A DNA stretch of 52,277 bases from Psychrobacter nivimaris (GCF_009812035.1 NZ_VZIZ01000021.1:1-52277), one strand, 5' to 3'. Counted from the stretch's first letter, positions 37,400-48,130 are shown. Translations and numbers: made by a program. The notes: generated by a model from the letters alone, not told the origin.

Positions 37400-38068
37400 A
37401 TGGTTTTATCCATTAATCGCAACAGCAAGAAGGACACGACTATTTATACTTTATATTGGGATAAGGGTGGCGCTAACATGGCCACCCATGCTGTCTTTGA
37501 AGAGTTAGGCGTTTCTTATGAAATGATAGAAATAGACCTGTCTAAAAACATGCAAAAATCAACTGAGTATCTAGCCATTAATCCAAATGGCAAGGTACCT
37601 ACGTTAGTGCATCAGGGACAGGTTATTTATGAGTCTGCGGCAATTTTAATGTATGTGTTAGATCAGCACCCAGAGTCTGGGCTAGCACCTGACACAGGAT
37701 CTCCTAGGCGCGGTGTTTATTACCAATATTTATTTTGGATGTCTTCTTCACTGCAAGAAGCTGCTAATCGTTGGGCTCATCCCGAGCAGTACATCAGCGG
37801 CGAGCACAATTTGCAGCAAGTGAAAGATAAAGCGAATGATGTACTAAGCCACTGCTGGGATATTATTGAAAAGGAGTTGGCGAATAATGGTCCATGGTTG
37901 TTAGGCGATAAATTAAGTGGAGCTGATTTTCATTTATTTATGATTGCTCACTGGAGTCAGCGATATGCGAGTCGAGCACAAGACTGGACACACCTAAATA
38001 CACACTATCAAACCATGCTAAACCGTGCCTCGGTACAAGAAATGATGGCACAAGAAGGATTGTTGTAA
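37400..38068 (+). CDS. Glutathione S-transferase family protein
   Basis: 222 residues. The N-terminal thioredoxin-like domain (~13-90) has INPNGKVPTLV and IYESAAILMYVLDQ, which contribute the cis-Pro and glutathione gamma-glutamyl site (Glu-Ser). The C-terminal helical domain has GPWLLGDKLSGADFHLFMI. No canonical Cys or Ser catalytic residue is obvious near residues 20-25, so the enzyme class is uncertain. The start ATG 37400 has no good ribosome-binding site. It lies 26 bp after the aminotransferase remnant, so it may have been in the same transcript. Confidence 0.85.
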   Translation: MVLSINRNSKKDTTIYTLYWDKGGANMATHAVFEELGVSYEMIEIDLSKNMQKSTEYLAINPNGKVPTLVHQGQVIYESAAILMYVLDQHPESGLAPDTGSPRRGVYYQYLFWMSSSLQEAANRWAHPEQYISGEHNLQQVKDKANDVLSHCWDIIEKELANNGPWLLGDKLSGADFHLFMIAHWSQRYASRAQDWTHLNTHYQTMLNRASVQEMMAQEGLL

Positions 38069-38107
38069 TCTGTTCATATGTTCAACTAAAAGATATTAAA
38101 TGACTGG

Positions 38108-38137
38108 ACTAGAAGCACTGAATACAATGCTTCTAGT
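38108..38137. terminator. Hairpin between convergent genes
   Basis: 10-bp perfect stem ACTAGAAGCA/TGCTTCTAGT with a 10-nt loop and no T-run, between the GST and yaaA genes. Possible but not classic terminator. Confidence 0.4.
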
Positions 38138-38177
38138 GACTTCTAGCGATTGTAGTAAATATAGTTTTTATATCAAG

Positions 38178-38990
38178 CTACTGATCCGCCGCATCTCGTC
38201 TAAACGTCCAAGTCTTATTATCAGACGCGTCTTCACAATAGTAATAGCCTGCCAAATCAAACTGCTTTAGCTGCTCAGCATTGGTCAGCTTATTATCAGC
38301 AGCATATTTCACCATCAAACCACGGGCTTTTTTGGCATAAAAGCTAATCACTTTGTATTGACTGTTTTTCTCGTCTTCAAATCGTGGCGTAATGATATCT
38401 GCCTTCAGTGCTTTTTTCTTTACCGCCTTAAAGTATTCATTAGAAGCCAAATTAACCAATGTTTTGTCATCGCTGTCAGCCATACGCGCATTGATAACAT
38501 TAGTGACTTCCTCGCCCCAAAACTCATAAAGATTGTCACCGCGCTCATTTTTCAGCTTGGTGCCCATCTCTAAACGATAAGGCTGGATCAGATCGAGCGG
38601 CTTTAGTACTCCATACAATCCAGACAAAATGCCTAAGTGCTCATTGATATAAGTAGCGGTATCTTTGTCCATATGATACATATCAAGCCCAGTATAGACA
38701 TCACCATCGAATAAATAGCCTGCAGGCTTGGCGGCATTATCAGAGTCATCATTATTAAACGGTTGCTCTTCGCTCCAATGCCATTGTTGATTGCGCGTAG
38801 CATTAAGCTGAGCCAAATCGTCAGATATACTCATCAATTCTTGTAGGTCAACGGGCTCTTTTGACTTCAGTACTTTCATCAATTCTTGTGAGCGCTCGAT
38901 TAGCTCGGGCTGGCTATAGTAGTTGCCTAAATTTAGTGGTATAGCGTCTGTTTCGTTCAGGGATTTTGCAGGGGAGAGCAAAAAATACAT
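38178..38990 (-). CDS. yaaA: Peroxide stress protein YaaA
   Basis: 270 residues. It starts MYFLLSPAKSLNETDAI, contains LFDGDVYTGLDM, LSGLYGVLKPLDLIQPYRLEMGTKL, NLASNEYFKAV and SFYAKKARGLMVKY. All are conserved in YaaA (DUF328). YaaA lowers free iron and limits DNA and protein damage under hydrogen peroxide stress. AAGGAATAACC precedes the ATG. It stands alone on the minus strand. Regulation by OxyR is known in E. coli, but I see no clear site here. Confidence 0.95.
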   Translation of the reverse strand: MYFLLSPAKSLNETDAIPLNLGNYYSQPELIERSQELMKVLKSKEPVDLQELMSISDDLAQLNATRNQQWHWSEEQPFNNDDSDNAAKPAGYLFDGDVYTGLDMYHMDKDTATYINEHLGILSGLYGVLKPLDLIQPYRLEMGTKLKNERGDNLYEFWGEEVTNVINARMADSDDKTLVNLASNEYFKAVKKKALKADIITPRFEDEKNSQYKVISFYAKKARGLMVKYAADNKLTNAEQLKQFDLAGYYYCEDASDNKTWTFRRDAADQ

Positions 38991-39487
38991 GGTTATTCCT
39001 TATTATAATGAATCGATGACGGGTTTTTTCGAGTGTCAAGTATTCTTATTATACGGTATGCATGGGTGGAACTTGACTTCACCTTGCTTATTTTATGTTT
39101 ATTGACGTTATATTTTTAATAAAAAAACAGATTTAGGGTTAGAGAATAAATGGAGGTAGGCCTGTATCTATAAGGGCTAAGCGTTTTTTGGAAAAATAAA
39201 AGGCTTTAATATACCAACAAAAAGTATGCCAATGGTGTAAATACCTAAATTTTTATTTTACTTGTGGGTCATCATTAGACAATGAAACTTGACGAACGAT
39301 ATCTCTATAATAAAAAGGCATGATGGTAAAGTAGCTATCATTTATTAAATTGATAACCTTTGGTCGCTGTAATGGATTAATCATGATCAATGGGTTTTGT
39401 CCCCTGTGCTTTTTAGATGTGCGTTGAGGGTATTAAAGGTAGTCGTGAGACGTAAATATAGTCATTGGACGTAAGTAAGGAGACGGT
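38991..39487. other. Intergenic region between yaaA and pntAA
   Basis: 497 bp with divergent genes on either side. No gene is supported and no strong promoter consensus stands out. It contains A/T-rich stretches and a GGCCTGTATC...GCTAAGCGTTTTTT segment near 39160-39190 with only weak hairpin potential. Confidence 0.4.
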
Positions 39488-40639
39488 ATGAAAATCGGTG
39501 TAATCAGTGCAGATATCACGAGCGAGAGCCGTGTAGCCATAACCCCAGACGCAGTAAAAAAATTGCGTAAACTTGGGTTTGAAGTCGTCATTCAGTCAGG
39601 TGCAGGCCAAGCAGCATACTATGCTGATGAGTTGTATCAGGCTGCGGGTGCCGACATTGCCAGTAGTCGCACCGAGGTGATCACCCAGTCTAAGATTATT
39701 ACCACCGTCAATGACCTACCAGCGGAAGCCACTGAAAGCTTATCGTCTGGTCAGATCGTCATTGGCATGCTTGACCCGTATCGCAACACTCAGCTTGACA
39801 CTTATGCAGCCAAAGGTGCGACAGTCTTTGCGATGGAGTTATTGCCTCGCACCCTGTCACGCGCACAAAATATGGATGTATTGTCATCACAAGCCAACCT
39901 TGCTGGTTATAAAGCCGTATTGCTCGCGGCCAATGAGTATTCACGTCCTTTCCCGATGTTTATGACTTCAGCGGGTACGGTTAAGCCAGCCAAAGTCGTT
40001 ATCCTAGGTGTTGGTGTTGCAGGTCTACAAGCCATCGCAACCGCCAAGCGTTTGGGCGCTGTGGTAGAAGCCAGTGACTTACGTCCGACCGCTCGCGAGC
40101 AAGTAGAGTCACTCGGTGGTAAGTGGCTAGATGTGCCGATGAGTGCAGAGGAAGCTGAAACAGCCAAGTCTACCGGTGGTTATGCGTGGACACCATCCGA
40201 GCAGTATGTCAAAGATCAAGCGGCAGTCGTGGACAAAGCCTTGAGCAATGCGGATATCGTCATTACTACTGCACAAATTCCTGGTCGTAATGCTCCGCGC
40301 TTGGTACATGGCGCAACACTTGCCAAAATGAAGGCAGGTTCTGTACTGATCGATATGGCTGCTGGTACCGGTGGTAACGTCGAAGGCAGTGTGCCTAACG
40401 AAACCATTACCACAGACAACGGCGTACGTATCGTTGGTGCCGCCAATATTCCATCTATGCTAGCCGCACAGTCTTCAGATTTGTATGCCAATAACCTTGT
40501 TAACTTTATTACGACATTGATTGCACCTGCTGGTGATGACGCATCAGCTAGCTTGGCACTTAACGTAGACATGGAAGACGAGATTCAGGGCGCACTGGCA
40601 GTGACACATGACAGTCAGGTACGACTAGCCAAACGCTAG
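39488..40639 (+). CDS. pntAA: NAD(P) transhydrogenase, alpha subunit part 1
   Basis: NAD(H)-binding dI component of the proton-translocating transhydrogenase. The 383-residue protein starts MKIGVISADITSESRVAITP. It has the alanine-dehydrogenase-like fold with GVGVAGLQAIATAKRLGA (~174-191) as the NAD motif and the mobile-loop region near residue 230. It lacks the membrane segments that are fused here in E. coli PntA; these are encoded by the next gene. AAGGAG lies 5 nt upstream. Confidence 0.95.
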   Translation: MKIGVISADITSESRVAITPDAVKKLRKLGFEVVIQSGAGQAAYYADELYQAAGADIASSRTEVITQSKIITTVNDLPAEATESLSSGQIVIGMLDPYRNTQLDTYAAKGATVFAMELLPRTLSRAQNMDVLSSQANLAGYKAVLLAANEYSRPFPMFMTSAGTVKPAKVVILGVGVAGLQAIATAKRLGAVVEASDLRPTAREQVESLGGKWLDVPMSAEEAETAKSTGGYAWTPSEQYVKDQAAVVDKALSNADIVITTAQIPGRNAPRLVHGATLAKMKAGSVLIDMAAGTGGNVEGSVPNETITTDNGVRIVGAANIPSMLAAQSSDLYANNLVNFITTLIAPAGDDASASLALNVDMEDEIQGALAVTHDSQVRLAKR

Positions 40640-40712
40640 TTTGAACAGTCTATTACCACATACTTTGTCACTACACATTTGCCAGTAATGAATAAATTTT
40701 TAGGAGGATTAG

Positions 40713-41093
40713 ATGATTGCCACTATTTTAGCTGCAGCGCCAGCCGGTGCGGCCATGAGTAGCACACCATTTGTAGCGATTTTCACTGTATTTGTGCTCG
40801 CTATTTTTGTTGGATACTACGTGGTTTGGGGCGTTACGCCTGCATTGCATACGCCATTGATGGCAGTAACCAACGCTTTATCAAGTATCGTCATCGTGGG
40901 TGCGATGCTACAGACCGTCACGATTGATGGTTCAATGTTTACACCGACCAGCTTGCTTGGTGCCTTTGCAGTATTTTTAGCCAGTATCAATATTTTTGGT
41001 GGCTTTGCTGTGACCGAGCGTATGCTTGCAATGTTTAAACCGAAAGTAAAAAAAGCACCAGTAGCAACCACTGATGCCGGAGGTGACGCATGA
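40713..41093 (+). CDS. pntAB: NAD(P) transhydrogenase, alpha subunit part 2
   Basis: 126 residues with about four membrane helices (residues ~18-38, 44-63, 80-95 and onward) and a short lysine-rich cytoplasmic tail. It supplies the part of the proton channel that in E. coli is the C-terminus of PntA. GGAGG precedes the ATG. The stop overlaps the pntB start (ATGA), giving coupled translation. Confidence 0.93.
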   Translation: MIATILAAAPAGAAMSSTPFVAIFTVFVLAIFVGYYVVWGVTPALHTPLMAVTNALSSIVIVGAMLQTVTIDGSMFTPTSLLGAFAVFLASINIFGGFAVTERMLAMFKPKVKKAPVATTDAGGDA

Positions 41094-42490
41094 ACGATTT
41101 CTCAGCAATGATTGCGGAAAATGCAGATTGGTTCTACCTAGTCGGCGCTATCCTCTTTGTTTTAACTTTGCGTGGTTTATCTAGCCCAAAGACAGCGATT
41201 CGTGGTAACCGTTTTGGTATGGCAGCGATGGCGATTGCCGTTGTGACAACCTTCTTTTTAGCAGAAGGCCCTGTGCTTTGGTTGATTATCGGGGCGATGG
41301 TTTTAGGTGCCCTCGTTGGTATGTGGAAAGCGAAAACAGTCGCAATGACCCAGATGCCAGAAACGGTTGCTTTAATGCATTCATTCGTCGGTTTGGCAGC
41401 GGTTGCGATTGCACTTGCGACGGTATTACACACTGAACAGCAGCATGGCGCCGTTGCTCGCATCGAGCTATTTATCGGTTGCTTCATCGGTGCAATTACA
41501 TTCTCAGCCTCGGTCTTTGCCTTTGGTAAATTGGCCGCGAAAAGCTGGGCGAAAACATTGGTTGGCGGCTGGGTAAAACCGGTTCAGGCGCTACTATTCA
41601 TTGCAATGATTGGGTTCGGTGGCATCTATTTCGTCACTGACTCACTACCAGCATTTTATGCGATGGCAGTGATTGCAGTTATCTTCGGTTGGATGTGGAT
41701 TGCGCCAATTGGCGGCGGTGATATGCCAGTAGTTGTATCACTATTGAACTCATTCTCAGGTTGGGCAGCAGCAGGTATTGGTTTTACCCTTGGCAACTCG
41801 ATGCTGATTATCGCAGGTTCGCTGGTCGGTTCATCAGGTGCGATCTTGTCTTACATCATGTGTAAAGCCATGAACCGCTCACTACTTAATGTCTTGTTTG
41901 GTGGCATGGGCACGTCAGCTGTGGCAGCAGGCGGCGATGATGGGGCACCGAAGAATTACAAAGCAGGCTCAGCAGAAGACGCAGGGTTCCTGATGTCTAA
42001 TGCCAGTAGCGTGGTCATCGTACCAGGTTACGGTATGGCGCAAGGCCGTGCACAGAATGCAGTAAAAGAGCTATATGAGTTGTTAAAAGAAGAAGGTGTT
42101 AACGTTCGCTTTGCTATCCATCCAGTTGCGGGTCGTATGCCAGGTCATATGAACGTCCTATTGGCTGAAGCTGATGTCCCTTATGATGACATTTTAGAGA
42201 TGGACGAGATTAACTCAGACTTTGCAAGTACAGATGTGGTATTAGTTATCGGTGCAAACGACGTTGTGAATCCATCTGCGAAAGATGATCCTACTTCGCC
42301 AATCTTTGGTATGCCGATTCTAGAAGTCAGCAAAGCCCAGACGGTCATGGTCATCAAGCGTTCAATGAGTACCGGTTATGCAGGTCTGGATAATAGCTTG
42401 TTCTACATGGACAAAACGATGATGATCTTTGGCGATGCTAAGAAAATGGTAGAAGAGATGGTACGTACTATCAATGGTGGTGGTCATTAA
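41090..42490 (+). CDS. pntB: NAD(P) transhydrogenase, beta subunit
   Basis: 466 residues. Eight or nine membrane helices occupy ~10-260. They are followed by the NADP(H)-binding dIII domain (~290-466), with VPGYGMAQGRAQNAVKEL and ADVPYDDILEMDEINSDF, then VLVIGANDVVNP and SMSTGYAGLDNSLFY. Together with PntAA/AB it couples proton influx to NADPH formation. Overlaps pntAB by 4 bp. Confidence 0.96.
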   Translation: MNDFSAMIAENADWFYLVGAILFVLTLRGLSSPKTAIRGNRFGMAAMAIAVVTTFFLAEGPVLWLIIGAMVLGALVGMWKAKTVAMTQMPETVALMHSFVGLAAVAIALATVLHTEQQHGAVARIELFIGCFIGAITFSASVFAFGKLAAKSWAKTLVGGWVKPVQALLFIAMIGFGGIYFVTDSLPAFYAMAVIAVIFGWMWIAPIGGGDMPVVVSLLNSFSGWAAAGIGFTLGNSMLIIAGSLVGSSGAILSYIMCKAMNRSLLNVLFGGMGTSAVAAGGDDGAPKNYKAGSAEDAGFLMSNASSVVIVPGYGMAQGRAQNAVKELYELLKEEGVNVRFAIHPVAGRMPGHMNVLLAEADVPYDDILEMDEINSDFASTDVVLVIGANDVVNPSAKDDPTSPIFGMPILEVSKAQTVMVIKRSMSTGYAGLDNSLFYMDKTMMIFGDAKKMVEEMVRTINGGGH

Positions 42491-42544
42491 TCTCTAAGCT
42501 ATGTTTTTAACTATGATTATTTGCAGATAAGTTTTTAGATAAAG

Positions 42545-42568
42545 AAAGTCACTGAGGTGGCTTTTTTT
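42545..42568 (+). terminator. Terminator after pntB
   Basis: 8-bp stem with one wobble (42545-42552 with 42557-42564), 4-nt loop and a T-run to 42568. Confidence 0.65.
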
Positions 42569-42637
42569 GCGTTAAAGTGGGCGGCATTTATGAACCGACT
42601 ATAGAATGAGATTATTTCCAATTACGGTGAGTTTTTA

Positions 42638-42697
42638 ATGATCACAATATTAACTGTGCTTTATGTACTCACTATATGGTATGCGCTAACCTTTTAA
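42638..42697 (+). CDS. Possible 19-residue membrane peptide
   Basis: ATG to TAA encoding MITILTVLYVLTIWYALTF, almost entirely hydrophobic, with GGTGAG 7 nt upstream. It lies after the pntB terminator and 67 bp before the thioesterase gene. It has the form of the small single-helix proteins found in many bacteria, but a frame this short can occur by chance. Confidence 0.3.
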   Translation: MITILTVLYVLTIWYALTF

Positions 42698-42764
42698 CCC
42701 ATCTGAACAGCTTCAACGATAGACGATTACCAATTATAAATACGATGAAATAAGAGAAAAATTT

Positions 42765-43301
42765 ATGAACATGCTACTGCGTTTTTTTATTATGGTCAGC
42801 TTACTTAAGCAACAGCTCAAGCATCAATCGACGAGCGAAACTATCAGTCTAGAGACATTGACTGCACCGACCGTCCGTCATTATCGAATTTTGCCCCACG
42901 ATATGGGATTTCGCGATCATTTACCCAATTATCGTTATTTATCATTTATTGAGCTAAACGTGACACGCTGGGTAAAGGCGTGCTGTCATAAAAAAGGCAT
43001 TAAGTCGCTGAATTGGGTGATTGCCATGCAAGAGATGATTTATCTGAAGCAAATTAAATTTTTGGATAAAATGACGCTTAGCAGTGCAGTCGCAGGATGG
43101 GATCATAAATATGTGTATTTTGAACATCGCTTCTTTGTCAAAAACCAGCTGATGGGCGTTGGTATGACCAAGTTTGTTTTTACAGATAGTAAAGGTATGC
43201 GCACACCAGAAGTATTAGATATGATGGGCGAGCAATTGACAGATACCATTAACACATGGAATGAGCACCAAGTCGCGGTAAAATCGACTAAATCAGCCTA
43301 A
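42765..43301 (+). CDS. Thioesterase-like hotdog-fold protein
   Basis: 178 residues. A hydrophobic N-terminus (MNMLLRFFIMVSLL) could be a membrane anchor. It is followed by a 4HBT-like domain with HDMGFRDHLPNYRYLSFIELN, where the conserved Asp-Asn/Tyr set of these thioesterases would lie. KQIKFLDKMTLSSAVAGWD and YVYFEHRFF follow. It resembles the THEM6/acyl-CoA thioesterase group; the substrate is unknown. Confidence 0.75.
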   Translation: MNMLLRFFIMVSLLKQQLKHQSTSETISLETLTAPTVRHYRILPHDMGFRDHLPNYRYLSFIELNVTRWVKACCHKKGIKSLNWVIAMQEMIYLKQIKFLDKMTLSSAVAGWDHKYVYFEHRFFVKNQLMGVGMTKFVFTDSKGMRTPEVLDMMGEQLTDTINTWNEHQVAVKSTKSA

Positions 43302-43477
43302 GCCACATCGCAAAACAGTATTGAAACCCAGTATTGAAAAACAGCATCGTAAAATAACTTGGCTATAATCATTTGCTGAATTTTGGTAGGATAGAGCCCA
43401 TCAAGTCGTCAGTATTAGGACGATGGCATTACTTTTAAGACGATGATTCTCAAAACGACTAAAAATAAGGTACCGTT

Positions 43478-43687
43478 ATGACACCACAAAAATTAAAATG
43501 GACAGACAGTTTAGATATCGCGATTGAGCTTTACGAGAAGTTTCCAGAAACAGATCCGCAGTATATTCGCTTTACTGATTTGCATCGCTGGGTAACTGAA
43601 CTTGAAGGCTTTGATGATGATCCACAAAAATCAAATGAAGGCATCTTAGAAGCCATTCAAATGAACTGGATTGATGAAGCCGATTAA
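43478..43687 (+). CDS. iscX: Fe-S cluster assembly protein IscX
   Basis: 69-residue acidic protein. [17 protein letters not shown], then [21 protein letters not shown] and [17 protein letters not shown] match IscX (YfhJ) along its whole length. IscX binds IscS and modulates cluster assembly. It is normally at the end of the isc-hsc-fdx operon, but here it stands apart between unrelated genes. AGGTACCG precedes the ATG. Confidence 0.93.
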   Translation: MTPQKLKWTDSLDIAIELYEKFPETDPQYIRFTDLHRWVTELEGFDDDPQKSNEGILEAIQMNWIDEAD

Positions 43688-43752
43688 TCGACTTGATCTG
43701 CCAGCATTGCCATAAACAGAAAATCAAATAAACAGATAGAAAAGGCCGCATC

Positions 43753-44235
43753 ATGACATCACAAATTAAAGAGCTACCAGAAGCGATAGCTTGTAGCGGT
43801 ATCAGCGTTCGTACCACCAACAACGCTGAGATAAGCCATGACACTGCCAAGCTTGGCAGATTATGGCAGAAGTTCTATCAAAACCATGTAAAGCAGCTTT
43901 CTGAAGGTGAAGACATTTACGGTATCTTTCACAACTATGAGAGTGATGATTTGGTAGGCGCTTTTGATGTCGTGGCGAGCTGGAAAGTAGACAGCGAGCA
44001 AGAGCAGCAAAGCGCTGGTAATTTAGTAACAGTCAATATTCCGGCTGGAAAGTATTTGGTATTCTCTGAACAAGGTCGAATGCCTAATACAGTAATGAAT
44101 GCTTGGGAGAAGGCATGGACCTATTTTAATGATCCAAGCTGTGAGCATACCAGAACTTATAATGTCGATTTTGAGCAGTATGTCGGTGGTAATTTAGAGT
44201 TTGGGCAAGTGGATCTTTATATTGGTATTGAGTAA
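43753..44235 (+). CDS. GyrI-like effector-binding domain protein
   Basis: 160-residue stand-alone ligand-binding domain of the GyrI/AraC-effector type. It starts with a PEAIACSGISVRT strand, has LWQKFYQ, YGIFHNYESDDLVGAFDVV and IPAGKYLVFSEQG, and ends VDLYIGIE. Such proteins bind small cationic or planar molecules. No DNA-binding domain is attached. It lies 65 bp after iscX and may share its transcript; a terminator follows. Confidence 0.82.
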   Translation: MTSQIKELPEAIACSGISVRTTNNAEISHDTAKLGRLWQKFYQNHVKQLSEGEDIYGIFHNYESDDLVGAFDVVASWKVDSEQEQQSAGNLVTVNIPAGKYLVFSEQGRMPNTVMNAWEKAWTYFNDPSCEHTRTYNVDFEQYVGGNLEFGQVDLYIGIE

Positions 44236-44364
44236 GGCTGTCAACACTATAAGAAGTCGACTTGACTATAGTAATCTGTGACGCGGCATCAAGTGAGCTT
44301 TAGATGGATGGTTTTTAAAATACTTAGGCGTAGCTTATTGTCTAACAAACCATAATGCAGTTAT

Positions 44365-44406
44365 AAAAAACCCCACATCTATTTTATTATAGCTGTGGGG
44401 TTTTTT
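44365..44406. terminator. Bidirectional terminator
   Basis: 13-bp stem AAAAAACCCCACA/TGTGGGGTTTTTT (44365-44377 with 44394-44406) between the convergent GyrI-like and receptor genes. Confidence 0.92.
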
Positions 44407-44445
44407 ATTATGAGTAATTCATCAAAATTATTTATTCAATGCTAG

Positions 44446-46632
44446 TTAAAAAGCTTTAGTTACACCAATGGTAAAGGTACGTGGTAGGTTTGGTCTAGCA
44501 CCGTATGGCGTACGACTCACAATAACTTGTTTGTCAGCGATGTTTTCAACCTTACCAAAGATTTTAGCATCATAACCGATAGGGTAGTGGGTAATAGCAT
44601 CAAAAGTGAATAACGAATCAGTCTCGCTACGCGGCTCATTGGTACGATTACAGCCCACTGATTCACAAATGCCGCCAGCGTATTTAGCAGTCAAGTAAGT
44701 ATCCCAACCTGAATCCATCTCGATTCCGGCGCGCACACTGGCTTGATTTTTGGGCACTAGCGTTAAGCGATCGCCATCTAACGTGTCTTTGTAGTCCTCG
44801 GCAAGCTCAGCTTGGGTGTAAGTGTAAGTGGCATGCAGTGGAATACTGAATCCATCTCCATCAAAGCGAGTGCCAGCCATTAACTCAAGCCCTGCGATTA
44901 CCGCAGAACCACTCTCTTTTTCGTTACCTGATGTTATGGGATTTGAGCTACTACCGCAAGGTACATTTTCTGAGCAGTTTCTGATCACAGAATCAAAGTC
45001 ACTATAAAAGCCAACCGCTTCCATATAATTACTACCAGCACGATAGCGTGTACCAATTTCGTAGTTGATGCTCTGTTCAGGATCCGTGTTGTCATCTTCG
45101 GACACCCCAGCGCCTAGTGGGCTGAAGCCTTTGTGGACACCCCCTATCAGCTGTACTTCATCATTGAGCTGGTAGCTTGCGGATAAACCGGGCAAAAATA
45201 TAGACTGATTATTGCTCACGCGTGCTTGAGTATCAGTATCAACACCGCGTGTCTCTTCAGTATCAATATACTCGTAACGCATGGCTAGATTTAGAACTAA
45301 GGGGTCAGTCACTTGCCACTTATCAGTCAGCCAAAGACTAGTTGCATTGGCTCTTTCTTCACGGTTATTGCTAGCGCTAGGGGCTTTCGTACTTTGATAA
45401 ATTAAATCACCGTCAACCTGATTAAAAGTATCGATTGGCTGATAACGCTCAACTTTGTCACGGTGATAGCGTGCGCCCACATCAATGTTGTGATCGCCAT
45501 AGGCACTTAAAATGTCAGTGTTGAAGTTCGTCTGAACACCGGTACTATAATAAGTGCGATCATTGGCTTGGATACTAATACCTGCTAAATCCTCGGTACC
45601 ATCTAACTGCCCTTGAGTGACATCACCTTCATAAAAATCATTGATTTTATTACCGCTAAGCTTATACCAATTACGATGGGTTTTATTATAATAAGCGGTC
45701 GTACGTAGCTCGCTATTGTTATCCGTGATCCAGTTGTGCGTCAAGTTAAGTCCGGTATGTTCGTCTTGTATATTATCAAGCGCAGACATCGGGTAGCGTC
45801 TGTTAGGGTTTTCATTGAAGTCAGCATCTGTTAAACCTAAGTAAGTCTCATCACTAGATCTATCAGAATACTGCGCTTTAGCAAATAAACTATGCGCAGG
45901 ATTGATCTGATAACGACCTTTTAGGACATAATCTTGATTGTCATAGTCGCCAATGTCTTTACCATCAATCTCTTTAAAGCCTTTGCCTCGTTGTTGCACA
46001 GTTTCAATTGAGCCTGCAAAGTCGCCTTCGCGTCCACCAGCATAAGCATGAACATCCACACCGCCACGGTCGTTGATTGAGGTCATCGCTTGGCCGCCAT
46101 TAGTGGCAGGAATAGGGGTTGATAGATAGTTAATAACGCCGCCGGTCGTTTGCGGCCCATAACGTAGCAGCGGCGCGCCTTTTAGAATCTCAACTCCTGA
46201 CATACGCAGCGCTGTTGGATGGTAATAAGCGGCAGGGGCAGCATAAGGAGCGGGCGCGATAGGAATACCGTCCTCCATTAAATGCACCTTACTACTACGT
46301 CCACCAATACCGGCACGAATACTGATATTAGGACGTAAGCCCAACCCATCTTCTTCAGAGACGTAAACCCCTGGCACGGTCTTTAAAACTTGGTTAATAT
46401 CTGTAATTTGCTCATTTTCTAACTGTTCGTTATCAACGTAATAACCAGAACCCGTCATTAACGGTACATTGTCTTTACTGCCGATAACAGTAATTTCGTC
46501 TAAGGTTACCGAGATTGCTGATTCTTCGGGATTGCCTTGCTGGGTATCAACACTTTTTGCATAAACTGCCTGCATGGACAAGGCTAAAGTGGACAATAAA
46601 AATACAGTAACAGACTTATAAGGATGAGACAT
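44446..46632 (-). CDS. TonB-dependent outer-membrane receptor, FecA-like
   Basis: 728 residues. The signal peptide ends near VYA (25). A TonB-box-like segment (SVTLDEITVIGS, ~41-52) precedes a plug domain with VLKTVPGVYVSEEDGLGLRPN and GPQTTGGVINYLSTP. A 22-strand barrel follows, ending in Phe (FTIGVTKAF). Closest in style to receptors annotated as ferric-citrate transport FecA. It lacks the extra N-terminal signalling domain of E. coli FecA, and no fecR/fecI or periplasmic transporter genes are adjacent, so the substrate is not fixed. A Fur box lies upstream. Confidence 0.9.
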   Translation of the reverse strand: MSHPYKSVTVFLLSTLALSMQAVYAKSVDTQQGNPEESAISVTLDEITVIGSKDNVPLMTGSGYYVDNEQLENEQITDINQVLKTVPGVYVSEEDGLGLRPNISIRAGIGGRSSKVHLMEDGIPIAPAPYAAPAAYYHPTALRMSGVEILKGAPLLRYGPQTTGGVINYLSTPIPATNGGQAMTSINDRGGVDVHAYAGGREGDFAGSIETVQQRGKGFKEIDGKDIGDYDNQDYVLKGRYQINPAHSLFAKAQYSDRSSDETYLGLTDADFNENPNRRYPMSALDNIQDEHTGLNLTHNWITDNNSELRTTAYYNKTHRNWYKLSGNKINDFYEGDVTQGQLDGTEDLAGISIQANDRTYYSTGVQTNFNTDILSAYGDHNIDVGARYHRDKVERYQPIDTFNQVDGDLIYQSTKAPSASNNREERANATSLWLTDKWQVTDPLVLNLAMRYEYIDTEETRGVDTDTQARVSNNQSIFLPGLSASYQLNDEVQLIGGVHKGFSPLGAGVSEDDNTDPEQSINYEIGTRYRAGSNYMEAVGFYSDFDSVIRNCSENVPCGSSSNPITSGNEKESGSAVIAGLELMAGTRFDGDGFSIPLHATYTYTQAELAEDYKDTLDGDRLTLVPKNQASVRAGIEMDSGWDTYLTAKYAGGICESVGCNRTNEPRSETDSLFTFDAITHYPIGYDAKIFGKVENIADKQVIVSRTPYGARPNLPRTFTIGVTKAF

Positions 46633-46696
46633 CTCACGGACTCCAAAAGGGAAGCATAAAAATTAATACCGCATTTTTATAAAAGTGAATATTAAC

Positions 46697-46715
46697 AATA
46701 ATGATTATCGTTTGC
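46697..46715 (-). promoter_or_regulatory. Fur box upstream of the receptor gene
   Basis: The 19-mer AATAATGATTATCGTTTGC matches the Fur consensus GATAATGATTATCATTATC at 15 of 19 positions by eye. It lies 65-83 bp upstream of the receptor start, consistent with iron-dependent repression. Confidence 0.75.
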
Positions 46716-46835
46716 AAGTAATAAGCAACATTTATGTATTCTGCTTTCAATGGATCTACAAAAATTTTAGTGGTGGTCACCTTAAGTGACTGTTAATACA
46801 GGGTTATTTATATGTTGTAATAATACTTAAAACAA

Positions 46836-46880
46836 ATAAAGGCAGCGCTAAACATTTAAGCACTGCCTTTATTGTTGTTT
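46836..46880. terminator. Hairpin downstream of dapE
   Basis: AATAAAGGCAG/CTGCCTTTATT with an imperfect extension (GCGCT/AAGCAC) and flanking T- or A-runs. It would end dapE transcripts on the minus strand. Confidence 0.6.
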
Positions 46881-46909
46881 TTTTATTAACATCATTGATA
46901 CTGTAGAGC

Positions 46910-48130
<1,221 letters not shown>

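Noticed and set aside
40216..40572. 118-codon frame antisense to pntAA
   Set aside because: It lies fully within a well-supported core gene and has no family features.
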